Shown piece by piece: positions 10,564 to 24,069 of a stretch of 64,000 nucleotides of DNA. Within the stretch, counting starts at the first letter, position 1; the number at the start of each line of letters is the position of its first letter. Source of the DNA: Ypsolopha sequella (taxonomy: Eukaryota; Arthropoda; Insecta; Lepidoptera; Ypsolophidae); assembly GCA_934047225.1 (NCBI GenBank), contig CAKOHE010000107.1:186001-250000 (forward strand). Direction: 5' to 3'. The notes beneath the pieces were generated by a model that saw only the letters and a list, made by a program, of their open reading frames with translations, was not told the DNA's origin and made no database searches. The position numbers were made by a program, and so were the translations under genes.

Positions 10564-13014
10564 GTTATTGCTCTTATGCAAAGGGATGAAGAGCGCGTTA
10601 TTGCTCTTATGAAAAGGGATGAGGGGCACGTTATTGCTCTTATGAAAAGGGATGAGGGGCACGTTATTGCTCTTATGCAAAGGGATGAAGGGCGCGTTAT
10701 TGCTCTTATGAAAAGGGATGAGGGGCACGTTATTGCTCTTATGCAAAGGGATGAAGGGCGCGTTATTGCTCTTATGCAAAGGGATAAGGAGCACGTTATT
10801 GCTCTTATGCAAAGGGATGAGGGGCACGTTATTGCTCTTATGCAATGGGATAAGGGGCGCGTTATTGCTCTTATGCAAAGGGATAAGGGGCACGTTATTG
10901 CTCTTATGCAAAGGGATGAAGGGCGCGTTATTGCTCTTATGAAAAGGGAAGAGGGGCACGTTATTGCTCTTATGCAAAAAGATGAAGGGCGCGTTATTGC
11001 TCTTATGAAAAGGGATGAGAGGCACGTTATTGCTCTTATGCAAAGGGATGAAGGGCGCGTTATTGCTCTTATGCAAAGGGATAAGGGGCACGTTATTGCT
11101 CTTATGCAATGGGATAAGGGGCGCGTTATTGCTCTTATGCAAAGGGATGAAGGGCGCGTTATTGCTCTTATGAAAAGGGATGAGGGGCACGTTATTGCTC
11201 TTATGCAAAAAGATGAAGGGCGCGTTATTGCTCTTATGAAAAGGGATGAGAGGCACGTTATTGCTCTTATGCAAAGGGATGAAGGGCGCGTTATTGCTCT
11301 TATGCAAAGGGATAAGGGGCACGTTATTGCTCTTATGCAATGGGATAAGGGTCGCGTTATTGCTCTCATGCAAAGGGATAAGGGGCACGTTATTGCTCTT
11401 ATGCAAAGGGATGAGGGGCACGTTATTGCTCTTATGCAATGGGATGAAGGGCGCGTTATTGCTCTTATGCAAAGGGATGAAGGGCGCGTTATTGCTCTTA
11501 TGAAAAGGGATGAGGGGCGCGTTATTGCTCTTATGCAAAGGGATAAGGGGCACGTTATTGCTCTTATGCAAAAGGATGAGGGGCACGTTATTGCTCTTAT
11601 GCAATGGGATGAGGGGCACGTTATTGCTCTTATGCAACGGGATTAGGGGCGCGTTATTGCTCTTATGCAAAGGAATAAGGGGCACGTTATTGCTCTTATG
11701 CAAAGGGATGAGGGGCACGTTATTGCTCTTATGCAAAAGGATGAAGGGCGCGTTATTGCTCTTATGCAAAGGGATGAAGGGCGCGTTATTGCTCTTATGA
11801 AAAGCGATGAGGGGCACGTTATTGCTCTTATGCAATGGGATAAGGGGCGCGTTACTGCTCTTATGCAAAGGGATAAGGGGCACCGTATTGCTCTTATGCA
11901 AAGGGATGAAGGGCGCGTTATTGCTCTTATGCAAAGGGATGAGGGGCACGTTATTGCTTTTATGCAATGGGATAAGGGGCGCGTTATTGCTCTTATGCAA
12001 AGGGATAAGGGGCACGTTATTGCTCTTATGCAAAGGGATGAAGGGCGCGTTATTGCTCTTATGAAAAGGGATGAAGGGCACGTTATTGTTCATATGCAAA
12101 GGGATGAAGGGCGCGTTATTGCTCTTATGCAAAGGAATGAAGGGCCCGTTATTGCCCTTATGAAAAGGGATGAGGGGCACGTTATTGCTCTTATGCAAAA
12201 AGATGAAGGGCGCGTTATTGCTCTTATGAAAAGGGATGAGAGGCACGTTATTGCTCTTATGCAAAAGGATGAAGGGCGCGTTATTGCTCTTATGCAAAGG
12301 GATAAGGGGCACGTTATTGCTCTTATGCAATGGGATAAGGGGCGCGTTATTGCTCTTATGCAAAGGGATAAGGGGCACGTTATTGCTCTTATGCAAAGGG
12401 ATGAGGGGCACGTTATTGCTCTTATGCAATGGGATGAAGGGCGCGTTATTGCTCTTATGCAAAGGGATGAAGGGCGCGTTATTGCTCTTATGAAAAGGGA
12501 TGAGGGGCGCGTTATTGCTCTTATGCAAACGGATAAGGGGCACGTTATTGCTCTTATGCAAAGGGATGAGGGGCACGTTATTGCTCTTATGCAATGGGAT
12601 GAAGGGCGCGTTATTGCTCTTATGCAAAGGGATGAATTGCGCGTTATTGCTCTTATGCAAAGGGATGAGGGGCACGTTATTGCTCTTATGCAATGGGATG
12701 AAGGGCGCGTTATTGCTCTTATGCAAAGGGATGAATTGCGCGTTATTGCTCTTATGCAAAGGGATAAGGGGCACGTTATTGCTCTTATGCAATGGGATAA
12801 GGGGCGCGTTATTGCTCTTATGCAAAGGGATGAAGGGCGCGTTATTGCTCTTATGAAAAGGGATGAGGGGCACGTTATTGCTCTTATGCAAAAAGATGAA
12901 GGGCGCGTTATTGCTCTTATGAAAAGGGATGAGAGGCACGTTATTGCTCTTATGCAAAGGGATGAAGGGCGCGTTATTGCTCTTATGCAAAGGGATAAGG
13001 GTCGCGTTATTGCT

Positions 13015-16000
13015 CTTATGCGAAGGGATAAGGGGCGCGTTATTGCTCTTATGCAAAGGGATGAGGGGCACGTTCTTGCTCTTATGCAAAGGGATGAGGG
13101 GCACATTCTTGCTCTTATGCGATGGGATAAGGGGGGGGTTATTGCTCTTATGCAATGGGATAAGGGGGGGGTTATTGCTCTTATGCAAAGGGATAAGGGG
13201 CACGTTATTGCTCTTATGCAAAGGGATGAAGAGCGCGTTATTGCTCTTATGAAAAGGGATGAGGGGCACGTTATTGCTCTTATGAAAAGGGATGAGGGGC
13301 ACGTTATTGCTCTTATGCAAAGGGATGAAGGGCGCGTTATTGCTCTTATGAAAAGGGATGAGAGGCACGTTATTGCTCTTATGCAAAGGGATGAAGGGCG
13401 CGTTATTGCTCTTATGCAAAGGGATAAGGGGCACGTTATTGCTCTTATGCAAAGGGATGAGGGGCACGTTATTGCTCTTATGCAATGGGATAAGGGGCGC
13501 GTTATTGCTCCTATGCAAAGGGATAAGGGGCACGTTATTGCTCTTATGCAAAGGGATGAAGGGCGCGTTATTGCTCTTATGAAAAGGGATGAGGGGCACG
13601 TTATTGTTCTTATGCAAAGGGATGAAGGGCGCGTTATTGCTCTTATGCAAAGGGATGAAGGGCGCGTTATTGCTCTTATGAAAAGGGATGAGGGGCACGT
13701 TATTGCTCTTATGCAAAGGGATGAAGGGCGCGTTATTGCTCTTATGAAAAGGGATGAGGGGCACGTTATTGCTCTTATGCAAAGGGATGAAGGGCGCGTT
13801 ATTGCTCTTATGCAAAGGGATAAGGGGCACGTTATTGCTCTTATGCAATGGGATAAGGGGCGCGTTATTGCTCTTATGCAAAGGGATAAGGGGCACGTTA
13901 TTGCTCTTATGCAAAGGGATGAAGGGCGCGTTATTGCTCTTATGAAAAGGAATGAGGGGCGCGTTATTGCTCTTATGCAATGGGATTAGGGGCGCGTTAT
14001 TGCTCTTATGCAAAGGGATGAATTGCGCGTTATTGCTCTTATGCAAAGGGATGAGGGGCACGTTATTGCTCTTATGCAACGGGATTAGGGGCGCGTTATT
14101 GCTCTTATGCAAAGGGATAAGGGGCACGTTATTGCTCTTATGCAAAGGGATGAGGGGCACGTTATTGCTCTTATGCAAAGGGATGAAGGGCGCGTTATTG
14201 CTCTTATGCAAAGGGATGAAGGGCGCGTTATTGCTCTTATGAAAAGCGATGAGGGGCACGTTATTGCTCTTATGCAATGGGATAAGGGGCGCCTTACTGC
14301 TCTTATGCAAAGGGATAAGGGGCACCGTATTGCTCTTATGCAAAGGGATGAAGGGCGCGTTATTGCTCTTATGCAAAGGGATGAGGGGCACGTTATTGCT
14401 CTTATGCAATGGGATAAGGGGCGCGTTATTGCTCTTATGCAAAGGGATAAGGGGCACGTTATTGCTCTTATGCAAAGGGATGAAGGGCGCGTTATTGCTC
14501 TTATGAAAAGGGATGAGGGGTACGTTATTGCTCTTATGCGAAGGGATAAGGGGCGCGTTATTGCTCTTATGCAAAGGGATGAGGGGCACGTTATTGCTCT
14601 TATGCAATGGGATAAGGGGCGCGTTATTGCTCTTATGCAAAGGGATAATGGGCACGTTATTGCTCTTATGCAAAGGGATGAAGGGCGCGTTATTGCTCTT
14701 ATGAAAAGGGATGAGAGGCACGTTATTGCTCTTATGCAAAGGGATGAAGAGCGCGTTATTGCTCTTATGCAAAGGGATAAGGGGCACGTTATTGCTCTTA
14801 TGCAAAGGGATGAAGGGCGCGTTATTGCTCTTATGCAAAGGGATAAGGGGCACGTTATTGCTCTTATGCAAAGGGATGAGGGGCATGTTATTGCTCTTAT
14901 GCAATGGGATAAGGGGGGGGTTATTGCTCTTATGCAAAGGGATAAGGGGCACGTTATTGCTCTTATGCAAAGGGATGAAGAGCGCGTTATTGCTCTTATG
15001 AAAAGGGATGAGGGGCACGATATTGCTCTTATGAAAAGGGATGAGGGGCACGTTATTGCTCTTATGCAAAGGGATGAAGGGCGCGTTATTGCTCTTATGA
15101 AAAGGGATGAGGGGCACGTTATTGCTCTTATGCAAAGGGATGAAGGGCGCGTTATTGCTCTTATGCAAAGGGATAAGGAGCACGTTATTGCTCTTATGCA
15201 AAGGGATGAGGGGCACGTTATTGCTCTTATGCAATGGGATAAGAAGCGCGTTATTGCTCTTATGCAAAGGGATAAGGGGCACGTTATTGCTCTTATGCAA
15301 AGGGATGAAGGGCGCGTTATTGCTCTTATGAAAAGGGATGAGGGGCACGTTATTGCTCTTATGCAAAATGATGAAGGGCGCGTTATTGCTCTTATGAAAA
15401 GGGATGAGAGGCACGTTATTGCTCTTATGCAAAGGGATGAAGGGCGCGTTATTGCTCTTATGCAAAGGGATAAGGGGCACGTTATTGCTCTTATGCAATG
15501 GGATAAGGGGCGCGTTATTGCTCTTATGCAAAGGGATGAAGGGCGCGTTATTGCTCTTATGAAAAGGGATGAGGGGCACGTTATTGCTCTTATGCAAAAA
15601 GATGAAGGGCGCGTTATTGCTCTTATGAAAAGGGATGAGAGGCACGTTATTGCTCTTATGCAAAGGGATGAAGGGCGCGTTATTGCTCTTATGCAAAGGG
15701 ATAAGGGGCACGTTATTGCTCTTATGCAATGGGATAAGGGTCGCGTTATTGCTCTCATGCAAAGGGATAAGGGGCACGTTATTGCTCTTATGCAAAGGGA
15801 TGAGGGGCACGTTATTGCTCTTATGCAATGGGATGAAGGGCGCGTTATTGCTCTTATGCAAAGGGATGAAGGGCGCGTTATTGCTCTTATGAAAAGGGAT
15901 GAGGGGCGCGTTATTGCTCTTATGCAAAGGGATAAGGGGCACGTTATTGCTCTTATGCAAAGGGATGAGGGGCACGTTATTGCTCTTATGCAATGGGATG

Positions 16001-17215
16001 AAGGGCGCGTTATTGCTCTTATGCAAAGGGATGAATTGCGCGTTATTGCTCTTATGCAAAGGGATGAGGGGCACGTTATTGCTCTTATGCAACGGGATTA
16101 GGGGCGCGTTATTGCTCTTATGCAAAGGAATAAGGGGCACGTTATTGCTCTTATGCAAAGGGATGAGGGGCACGTTATTGCTCTTATGCAAAAGGATGAA
16201 GGGCGCGTTATTGCTCTTATGCAAAGGGATGAAGGGCGCGTTATTGCTCTTATGAAAAGCGATGAGGGGCACGTTATTGCTCTTATGCAATGGGATAAGG
16301 GGCATGTTACTGCTCTTATGCAAAGGGATAAGGGGCACCGTATTGCTCTTATGCAAAGGGATGAAGGGCGCGTTATTGCTCTTATGCAAAGGGATGAGGG
16401 GCACGTTATTGCTTTTATGCAATGGGATAAGGGGCGCGTTATTGCTCTTATGCAAAGGGATAAGGGGCACGTTATTGCTCTTATGCAAAGGGATGAAGGG
16501 CGCGTTATTGCTCTTATGAAAAGGGATGAAGGGCACGTTATTGTTCATATGCAAAGGGATGAAGGGCGCGTTATTGCTCTTATGCAAAGGAATGAAGGGC
16601 CCGTTATTGCCCTTATGAAAAGGGATGAGGGGCACGTTATTGCTCTTATGCAAAAAGATGAAGGGCGCGTTATTGCTCTTATGAAAAGGGATGAGAGGCA
16701 CGTTATTGCTCTTATGCAAAAGGATGAAGGGCGCGTTATTGCTCTTATGCAAAGGGATAAGGGGCACGTTATTGCTCTTATGCAATGGGATAAGGGGCGC
16801 GTTATTGCTCTTATGCAAAGGGATAAGGGGCACGTTATTGCTCTTATGCAAAGGTATGAGGGGCACGTTATTGCTCTTATGCAATGGGATGAAGGGCGCG
16901 TTATTGCTCTTATGCAAAGGGATGAAGGGCGCGTTATTGCTCTTATGAAAAGGGATGAGGGGCGCGTTATTGCTCTTATGCAAACGGATAAGGGGCACGT
17001 TATTGCTCTTATGCAAAGGGATGAGGGGCACGTTATTGCTCTTATGCAATGGGATGAAGGGCGCGTTATTGCTCTTATGCAAAGGGATGAATTGCGCGTT
17101 ATTGCTCTTATGCAAAGGGATGAGGGGCACGTTATTGCTCTTATGCAATGGGATGAAGGGCGCGTTATTGCTCTTATGCAAAGGGATGAATTGCGCGTTA
17201 TTGCTCTTATGCAAA
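13015..17215. repeat. 4,389-bp array duplication, copy 2 (empty target site)
   Basis: This is the element-free counterpart of 4,850-12,760. The unbroken target GTTATT is at 14,953-14,958, exactly where both offsets (8,167 from the left flank, 4,389 from the right flank) meet. It carries the same rare variants as copy 1, such as AAGGGGGGGG monomers and GATTAGG monomers. Confidence 0.88.
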
Positions 17216-18509
17216 GGGATGAGGGGCAAGTTATTGCTCTTATGCAATGGGATTAGGGGCGCGTTATTGCTCTTATGCAAAGGGATAAGGGGCACGTTAT
17301 TGCTCTTATGCAAAGGGATGAGGGGCACGTTATTGCTCTTATGCAAAGGGATGAAGGGCGCGTTATTGCTCTTATGCAAAGGGATGAGGGGCACGTTATT
17401 GCTCTTATGCAATGGGATAAGGGGCGCGTTATTGCTCTTATGCAAAGGGATAAGGGGCACGTTATTGCTCTTATGCAAAGGGATGAAGGGCGCGTTATTG
17501 CTCTTATGCAAAGGGATGAGGGGCACGTTATTGCTCTTATGCGAAGGGATAAGGGGCGCGTTATTGCTCTTATGCAAAGGGATGAGGGGCACGTTATTGC
17601 TCTTATGCAATGGGATAAGGGGCGCGTTATTGCTCTTATGCAAAGGGATGAAGGGCGCGTTATTGCTCTTATGAAAAGGGATGAGGGGCACGTTATTGCT
17701 CTTATGCAAAGGGATGAAGGGCTCGTTATTGCTCTTATGAAAACGGATGAGGGGCACGTTATTGCTCTTATGCAATGGGATAAGGGGCGCGTTATTGCTC
17801 TTATGCAAAGGGATGAAGGGCGCGTTATTGCTCTTATGCAAAGGGATAAGGGGCACGTTATTGCTCTTATGCAAAGGGATGAGGGGCACGTTATTGCTCT
17901 TATGCAAAGGGATGAAGGGCGCGTTATTGCTCTTATGCAAAGGGATGAAGGGCGCGTTATTGCTCTTATGAAAAGGGATGAGGGGCACGTTATTGCTCTT
18001 ATGCAAAGGGATAAAGGGCGCGTTATTGCTCTTATGCAAAGGGATGAGGGGCACGTTATTGCTCTTATGCAATGGGATAAGGGGCGCGTTATTGCTCTTA
18101 TGCAAAGGGATAAGGGGCACGTTATTGCTCTTATGCAAAGGGATGAAGGGCGCGTTATTGCTCTTATGCAAAGGGATGAGGGGCACGTTATTGCTCTTAT
18201 GCGAAGGGATAAGGGGCGCGTTATTGCTCTTATGCAAAGGGATGAGGGGCACGTTATTGCTCTTATGCAATGGGATAAGGGGCGCGTTATTGCTCTTATG
18301 CAAAGGGATGAAGGGCGCGTTATTGCTCTTATGAAAAGGGATGAGGGGCACGTTATTGCTCTTATGCAAAGGGATGAAGGGCGCGTTATTGCTCTTATGA
18401 AAAGGGATGAGGGGCACGTTATTGCTCTTATGCAATGGGATAAGGGGCGCGTTATTGTTCTTATGCAAAGGGATGAAGAGCGCGTTATTGCTCTTATGAA
18501 AAGGGATGA

Positions 18510-19896
18510 GGGGCACGTTATTGCTCTTATGCAAAGGGATGAAGGGCGCGTTATTGCTCTTATGCAAAGGGATGAGGGGCACGTTATTGCTCTTATGCAA
18601 TGGGATAAGGGGCGCGTTACTGCTCTTATGCAAAGGGATAAGGGGCACCGTATTGCTCTTATGCAAAGGGATGAAGGGCGCGTTATTGCTGTTATGCAAA
18701 GGAATGAGGGGCACGTTATTGCTCTTATGCGAAGGGATAAGGGGCGCGTTATTGCTCTTATGCAAAGGGATGAGGGGCACGTTATTGCTCTTATGCAATG
18801 GGATAAGGGGCGCGTTATTGCTCTTATGCAAAGGGATAAGGGGCACGTTATTGCTCTTATGCAAAGGGATGAAGGGCGCGTTATTGCTCTTATGAAAAGG
18901 GATGAGGGGCACATTATTGCTCTTATGCAAAGGGATGAAGGGCGCAATATTGCTCTTATGCAAAGGGATAAGGGGCACGTTATTGCTCTTATGCAAAGGG
19001 ATGAAGGGCGCGTTATTGCTCTTATGCGAAGGGATAAGGGGCGCGTTATTGCTCTTATGCAATGGGATGAGGGGCACGTTATTGCTCTTATGCAATGGGA
19101 TGAAGGGCGCGTTATTGCTCTTATGCAAAGGGATGAATTGCGCGTTATTGCTCTTATGCAAAGGGATGAGGGGCACGTTATTGCTCTTATGCAATGGGAT
19201 TAGGGGCGCGTTATTGCTCTTATGCAAAGGGATGAATTGCGCGTTATTGTTCTTATGCAAAGGGATGAGGGGCACGTTATTGCTCTTATGCAATGGGATA
19301 AGGGGCGCGTTACTGCTCTTATGCAAAGGGATAAGGGGCACCGTATTGCTCTTATGCAAAGGGATGAAGGGCGCGTTATTGCTGTTATGCAAAGGAATGA
19401 GGGGCACGTTATTGCTCTTATGCGAAGGGATAAGGGGCGCGTTATTGCTCTTATGCAAAGGGATGAGGGGCACGTTATTGCTCTTATGCAATGGGATAAG
19501 GGGCGCGTTATTGCTCTTATGCAAAGGGATAAGGGGCACGTTATTGCTCTTATGCAAAGGGATGAAGGGCGCGTTATTGCTCTTATGAAAAGGGATGAGG
19601 GGCACATTATTGCTCTTATGCAAAGGGATGAAGGGCGCAATATTGCTCTTATGCAAAGGGATAAGGGGCACGTTATTGCTCTTATGCAAAGGGATGAAGG
19701 GCGCGTTATTGCTCTTATGCGAAGGGATAAGGGGCGCGTTATTGCTCTTATGCAAAGGGATGAGGGGCACGTTATTGCTCTTATGCAATGGGATGAAGGG
19801 CGCGTTATTGCTCTTATGCAAAGGGATGAATTGCGCGTTATTGCTCTTATGCAAAGGGATGAGGGGCACGTTATTGCTCTTATGCAATGGGATTAG
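18510..19896. repeat. 693-bp tandem duplication within the array
   Basis: Variant order at about 18,583-19,203 recurs at 19,276-19,896, an offset of 693 bp (21 monomers). Shared rare variants include GCTGTTATG, CACCGTATT and GGGCGCAATATT monomers and the terminal GATTAGG monomer. Confidence 0.8.
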
Positions 19897-21214
19897 GGGC
19901 GCGTTATTGCTCTTATGCAAAGGGATGAATTGCGCGTTATTGTTCTTATGCAAAGGGATGAGGGGCACGTTATTGCTCTTATGCAACGGGATTAGGGGCG
20001 CGTTATTGCTCTTATGCAAAGGGATAAGGGGCACGTTATTGCTCTTATGCAAAGGGATGAGGGGCACGTTATTGCTCTTATGCAAAGGGATGAAGGGCGC
20101 GTTATTGCTCTTATGCAAAGGGATGAAGGGCGCGTTATTGCTCTTATGAAAAGCGATGAGGGGCACGTTATTGCTCTTATGCAATGGGATAAGGGGCGCG
20201 TTACTGCTCTTATGCAAAGGGATAAGGGGCACCGTATTGCTCTTATGCAAAGGGATGAAGGGCGCGTTATTGCTCTTATGCAAAGGGATGAGGGGCACGT
20301 TATTGCTCTTATGCAATGGGATAAGGGGCGCGTTATTGCTCTTATGCAAAGGGATAAGGGGCACGTTATTGCTCTTATGCAAAGGGATGAAGGGCGCGTT
20401 ATTGCTCTTATGAAAAGGGATGAGGGGCACGTTATTGCTCTTATGCAAAAAGATGAAGAGCGCGTTATTGCTCTTATGAAAAGGGATGAGAGGCACGTTA
20501 TTGCTCTTATGCAAAGGGATGAAGGGCGCGTTATTGCTCTTATGCAAAGGGATAAGGGGCACGTTATTGCTCTTATGCAATGGGATAAGGGGCGCGTTAT
20601 TGCTCTTATGCAAAGGGATGAAGGGCGCGTTATTGCTCTTATGAAAAGGGATGAGGGGCACGTTATTGCTCTTATGCAAAAAGATGAAGGGCGCGTTATT
20701 GCTCTTATGAAAAGGGATAAGGGGCACGTTATTGCTCTTATGCAATGGGATAAGGGGCGCGTTATTGCTCTTATGCAAAGGGATAAGGGGCACGTTATTG
20801 CTCTTATGCAAAGGGATGAGGGGCACGTTATTGCTCTTATGCAATGGGATGAAGGGCGCGTTATTGCTCTTATGCAAAGGGATGAAGGGCGCGTTATTGC
20901 TCTTATGAAAAGGGATGAGGGGCGCGTTATTGCTCTTATGCAAAGGGATAAGGGGCACGTTATTGCTCTTATGCAAAGGGATGAGGGGCACGTTATTGCT
21001 CTTATGCAATGGGATGAAGGGCGCGTTATTGCTCTTATGCAAAGGGATGAATTGCGCGTTATTGCTCTTATGCAAAGGGATGAGGGGCACGTTATTGCTC
21101 TTATGCAATGGGATTAGGGGCGCGTTATTGCTCTTATGCAAAGGGATAAATTGCGCGTTATTGCTCTTATGCAAAGGCATGAGGGGCACGTTATTGCTCT
21201 TATGCAACGGGATT

Positions 21215-23493
21215 AGGGGCGCGTTATTGCTCTTATGCAAAGGGATAAGGGGCACGTTATTGCTCTTATGCAAAGGGATGAGGGGCACGTTATTGCTCTT
21301 ATGCAAAGGGATGAAGGGCGCGTTATTGCTCTTATGCAAAGGGATGAAGGGCGCGTTATTGCTCTTATGAAAAGCGATGAGGGGCACGTTATTGCTCTTA
21401 TGCAATGGGATAAGGGGCGCGTTACTGCTCTTATGCAAAGGGATAAGGGGCACCGTATTGCTCTTATGCAAAGGGATGAAGGGCGCGTTATTGCTCTTAT
21501 GCAAAGGGATGAGGGGCACGTTATTGCTCTTATGCAATGGGATAAGGGGCGCGTTATTGCTCTTATGCAAAGGGATAAGGGGCACGTTATTGCTCTTATG
21601 CAAAGGGATGAAGGGCGCGTTATTGCTCTTATGAAAAGGGATGAAGGGCACGTTATTGTTCTTATGCAAAGGGATGAAGGGCGCGTTATTGCTCTTATGC
21701 AAAGGAATGAAGGGCGCGGTATTGCCCTTATGAAAAGGGATGAGGGGCACGTTATTGCTCTTATGCAAAAAGATGAAGGGCACGTTATTGCTCTTATGAA
21801 AAGGGATGAGAGGCACGTTATTGCTCTTATGCAAAGGGATGAAGGGCGCGTTATTGCTCTTATGCAAAGGGATAAGGGGCACGTTATTGCTCTTATGCAA
21901 TGGGATAAGGGGCGCGTTATTGCTCTTTTGCAAAGGGATAAGGGGCACGTTATTGCTCTTATGCAAAGGGATGAGGGGCACGTTATTGCTCTTATGCAAT
22001 AGGATGAAGGGCGCGTTATTGCTCTTATGCAAAGGGATGAAGGGCGCGTTATTGCTCTTATAAAAAGGGATGAGGGGCGCGTTATTGCTCTTATGCAAAC
22101 GGATAAGGGGCACGTTATTGCTCTTATGCAAAGGGATGAGGGGCACGTTATTGCTCTTATGCAATGGGATGAAGGGCGCGTTATTGCTCTTATGCAAAGG
22201 GATGAATTGCGCGTTATTGCTCTTATGCAAAGGGATGAGGGGCACGTTATTGCTCTTATGCAATGGGATGAAGGGCGCGTTATTGCTCTTATGCAAAGGG
22301 ATGAATTGCGCGTTATTGCTCTTATGCAAAGGGATGAGGGGCACTTTATTGCTCTTATGCAATGGGATTAGGGGCGCGTTATTGCTCTTATGCAAAGGGA
22401 TAAGGGGCACGTTATTGCTCTTATGCAAAGGGATGAGGGGCACGTTATTGCTCTTATGCAAAGGGATGAAGGGCGCGTTATTGCTCTTATGCAAAGGGAT
22501 GAGGGGCACGTTATTGCTCTTATGCAATGGGATAAGGGGCGCGTTACTGCTCTTATGCAAAGGGATAAGGGGCACCGTATTGCTCTTATGCAAAGGGATG
22601 AAGGGCGCGTTATTGCTCTTATGCAAAGGGATGAGGGGCACGTTATTGCTCTTATGCAATGGGATAAGGGGCGCGTTATTGCTCTTATGCAAAGGGATAA
22701 GGGGCACGTTATTGCTCTTATGCAAAGGGATGAAGGGCGCGTTATTGCTCTTATGAAAAGGGATGAAGGGCACGTTATTGTTCTTATGCAAAGGGATGAA
22801 GGGCGCGTTATTGCTCTTATGCAAAGGAATGAAGGGCGCGGTATTGCCCTTATGAAAAGGGATGAGGGGCACGTTATTGCTCTTATGCAAAAAGATGAAG
22901 GGCACGTTATTGCTCTTATGAAAAGGGATGAGAGGCACGTTATTGCTCTTATGCAAAGGGATGAAGGGCGCGTTATTGCTCTTATGCAAAGGGATAAGGG
23001 GCACGTTATTGCTCTTATGCAATGGGATAAGGGGCGCGTTATTGCTCTTATGCAAAGGGATAAGGGGCACGTTATTGCTCTTATGCAAAGGGATGAGGGG
23101 CACGTTATTGCTCTTATGCAATAGGATGAAGGGCGCGTTATTGCTCTTATGCAAAGGGATGAAGGGCGCGTTATTGCTCTTATAAAAAGGGATGAGGGGC
23201 GCGTTATTGCTCTTATGCAAACGGATAAGGGGCACGTTATTGCTCTTATGCAAAGGGATGAGGGGCACGTTATTGCTCTTATGCAATGGGATGAAGGGCG
23301 CGTTATTGCTCTTATGCAAAGGGATGAATTGCGCGTTATTGCTCTTATGCAAAGGGATGAGGGGCACGTTATTGCTCTTATGCAATGGGATGAAGGGCGC
23401 GTTATTGCTCTTATGCAAAGGGATGAATTGCGCGTTATTGCTCTTATGCAAAGGGATGAGGGGCACTTTATTGCTCTTATGCAATGGGATTAG
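21215..23493. repeat. 1,122-bp tandem duplication within the array
   Basis: The block 21,215-22,371 recurs at 22,371-23,493. The offset is 1,122 bp (34 monomers) over most of the block. Both copies share GCAATAGG, CTTATAAAAAGG and CACTTTATT monomers seen rarely or not at all elsewhere. Confidence 0.82.
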
Positions 23494-24069
23494 GGGCGCG
23501 TTATTGCTCTTATGCAAAGGGATAAGGGGCACGTTATTGCTCTTATGCAAAGGGATGAGGGGCACGTTATTGCTCTTATGCAAAGGGATGAAGGGCGCGT
23601 TATTGCTCTTATGCAAAGGGATGAGGGGCACGTTATTGCTCTTATGCAATGGGATAAGGGGCGCGTTATTGCTCTTATGCAAAGGGATAAGGGGCACGTT
23701 ATTGCTCTTATGCAAAGGGATGAAGGGCGCGTTATTGCTCTTATGCAAAGGGATGAGGGGCACGTTATTGCTCTTATGCGAAGGGATAAGGGGCGCGTTA
23801 TTGCTCTTATGCAAAGGGATGAGGGGCACGTTATTGCTCTTATGCAATGGGATAAGGGGCGCGTTATTGCTCTTATGCAAAGGGATGAAGGGCGCGTTAT
23901 TGCTCTTATGAAAAGGGATGAGGGGCACGTTATTGCTCTTATGCAAAGGGATGAAGGGCGCGTTATTGCTCTTATGAAAAGGGATGAGGGGCACGTTATT
24001 GCTCTTATGCAATGGGATAAGGGGCGCGTTATTGCTCTTATGCAAAGGGATGAAGAGCGCGTTATTGCT

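Larger units (their letters stand above)
4850..12760. repeat. 4,389-bp array duplication, copy 1 (holds the retrotransposon)
   Basis: Variant order at 4,850-6,791 is matched at 13,015-14,958 (offset 8,167 bp at both ends, with one compensating monomer gain and loss between). Variant order at 10,564-12,760 is matched at 14,953-17,215 (offset 4,389 bp, then 4,455 bp after two extra monomers). The two offsets differ by 3,778 bp, exactly the retrotransposon plus its 6-bp target duplication, so this is one duplication of 133 monomers with the element in only one copy. Confidence 0.88.
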
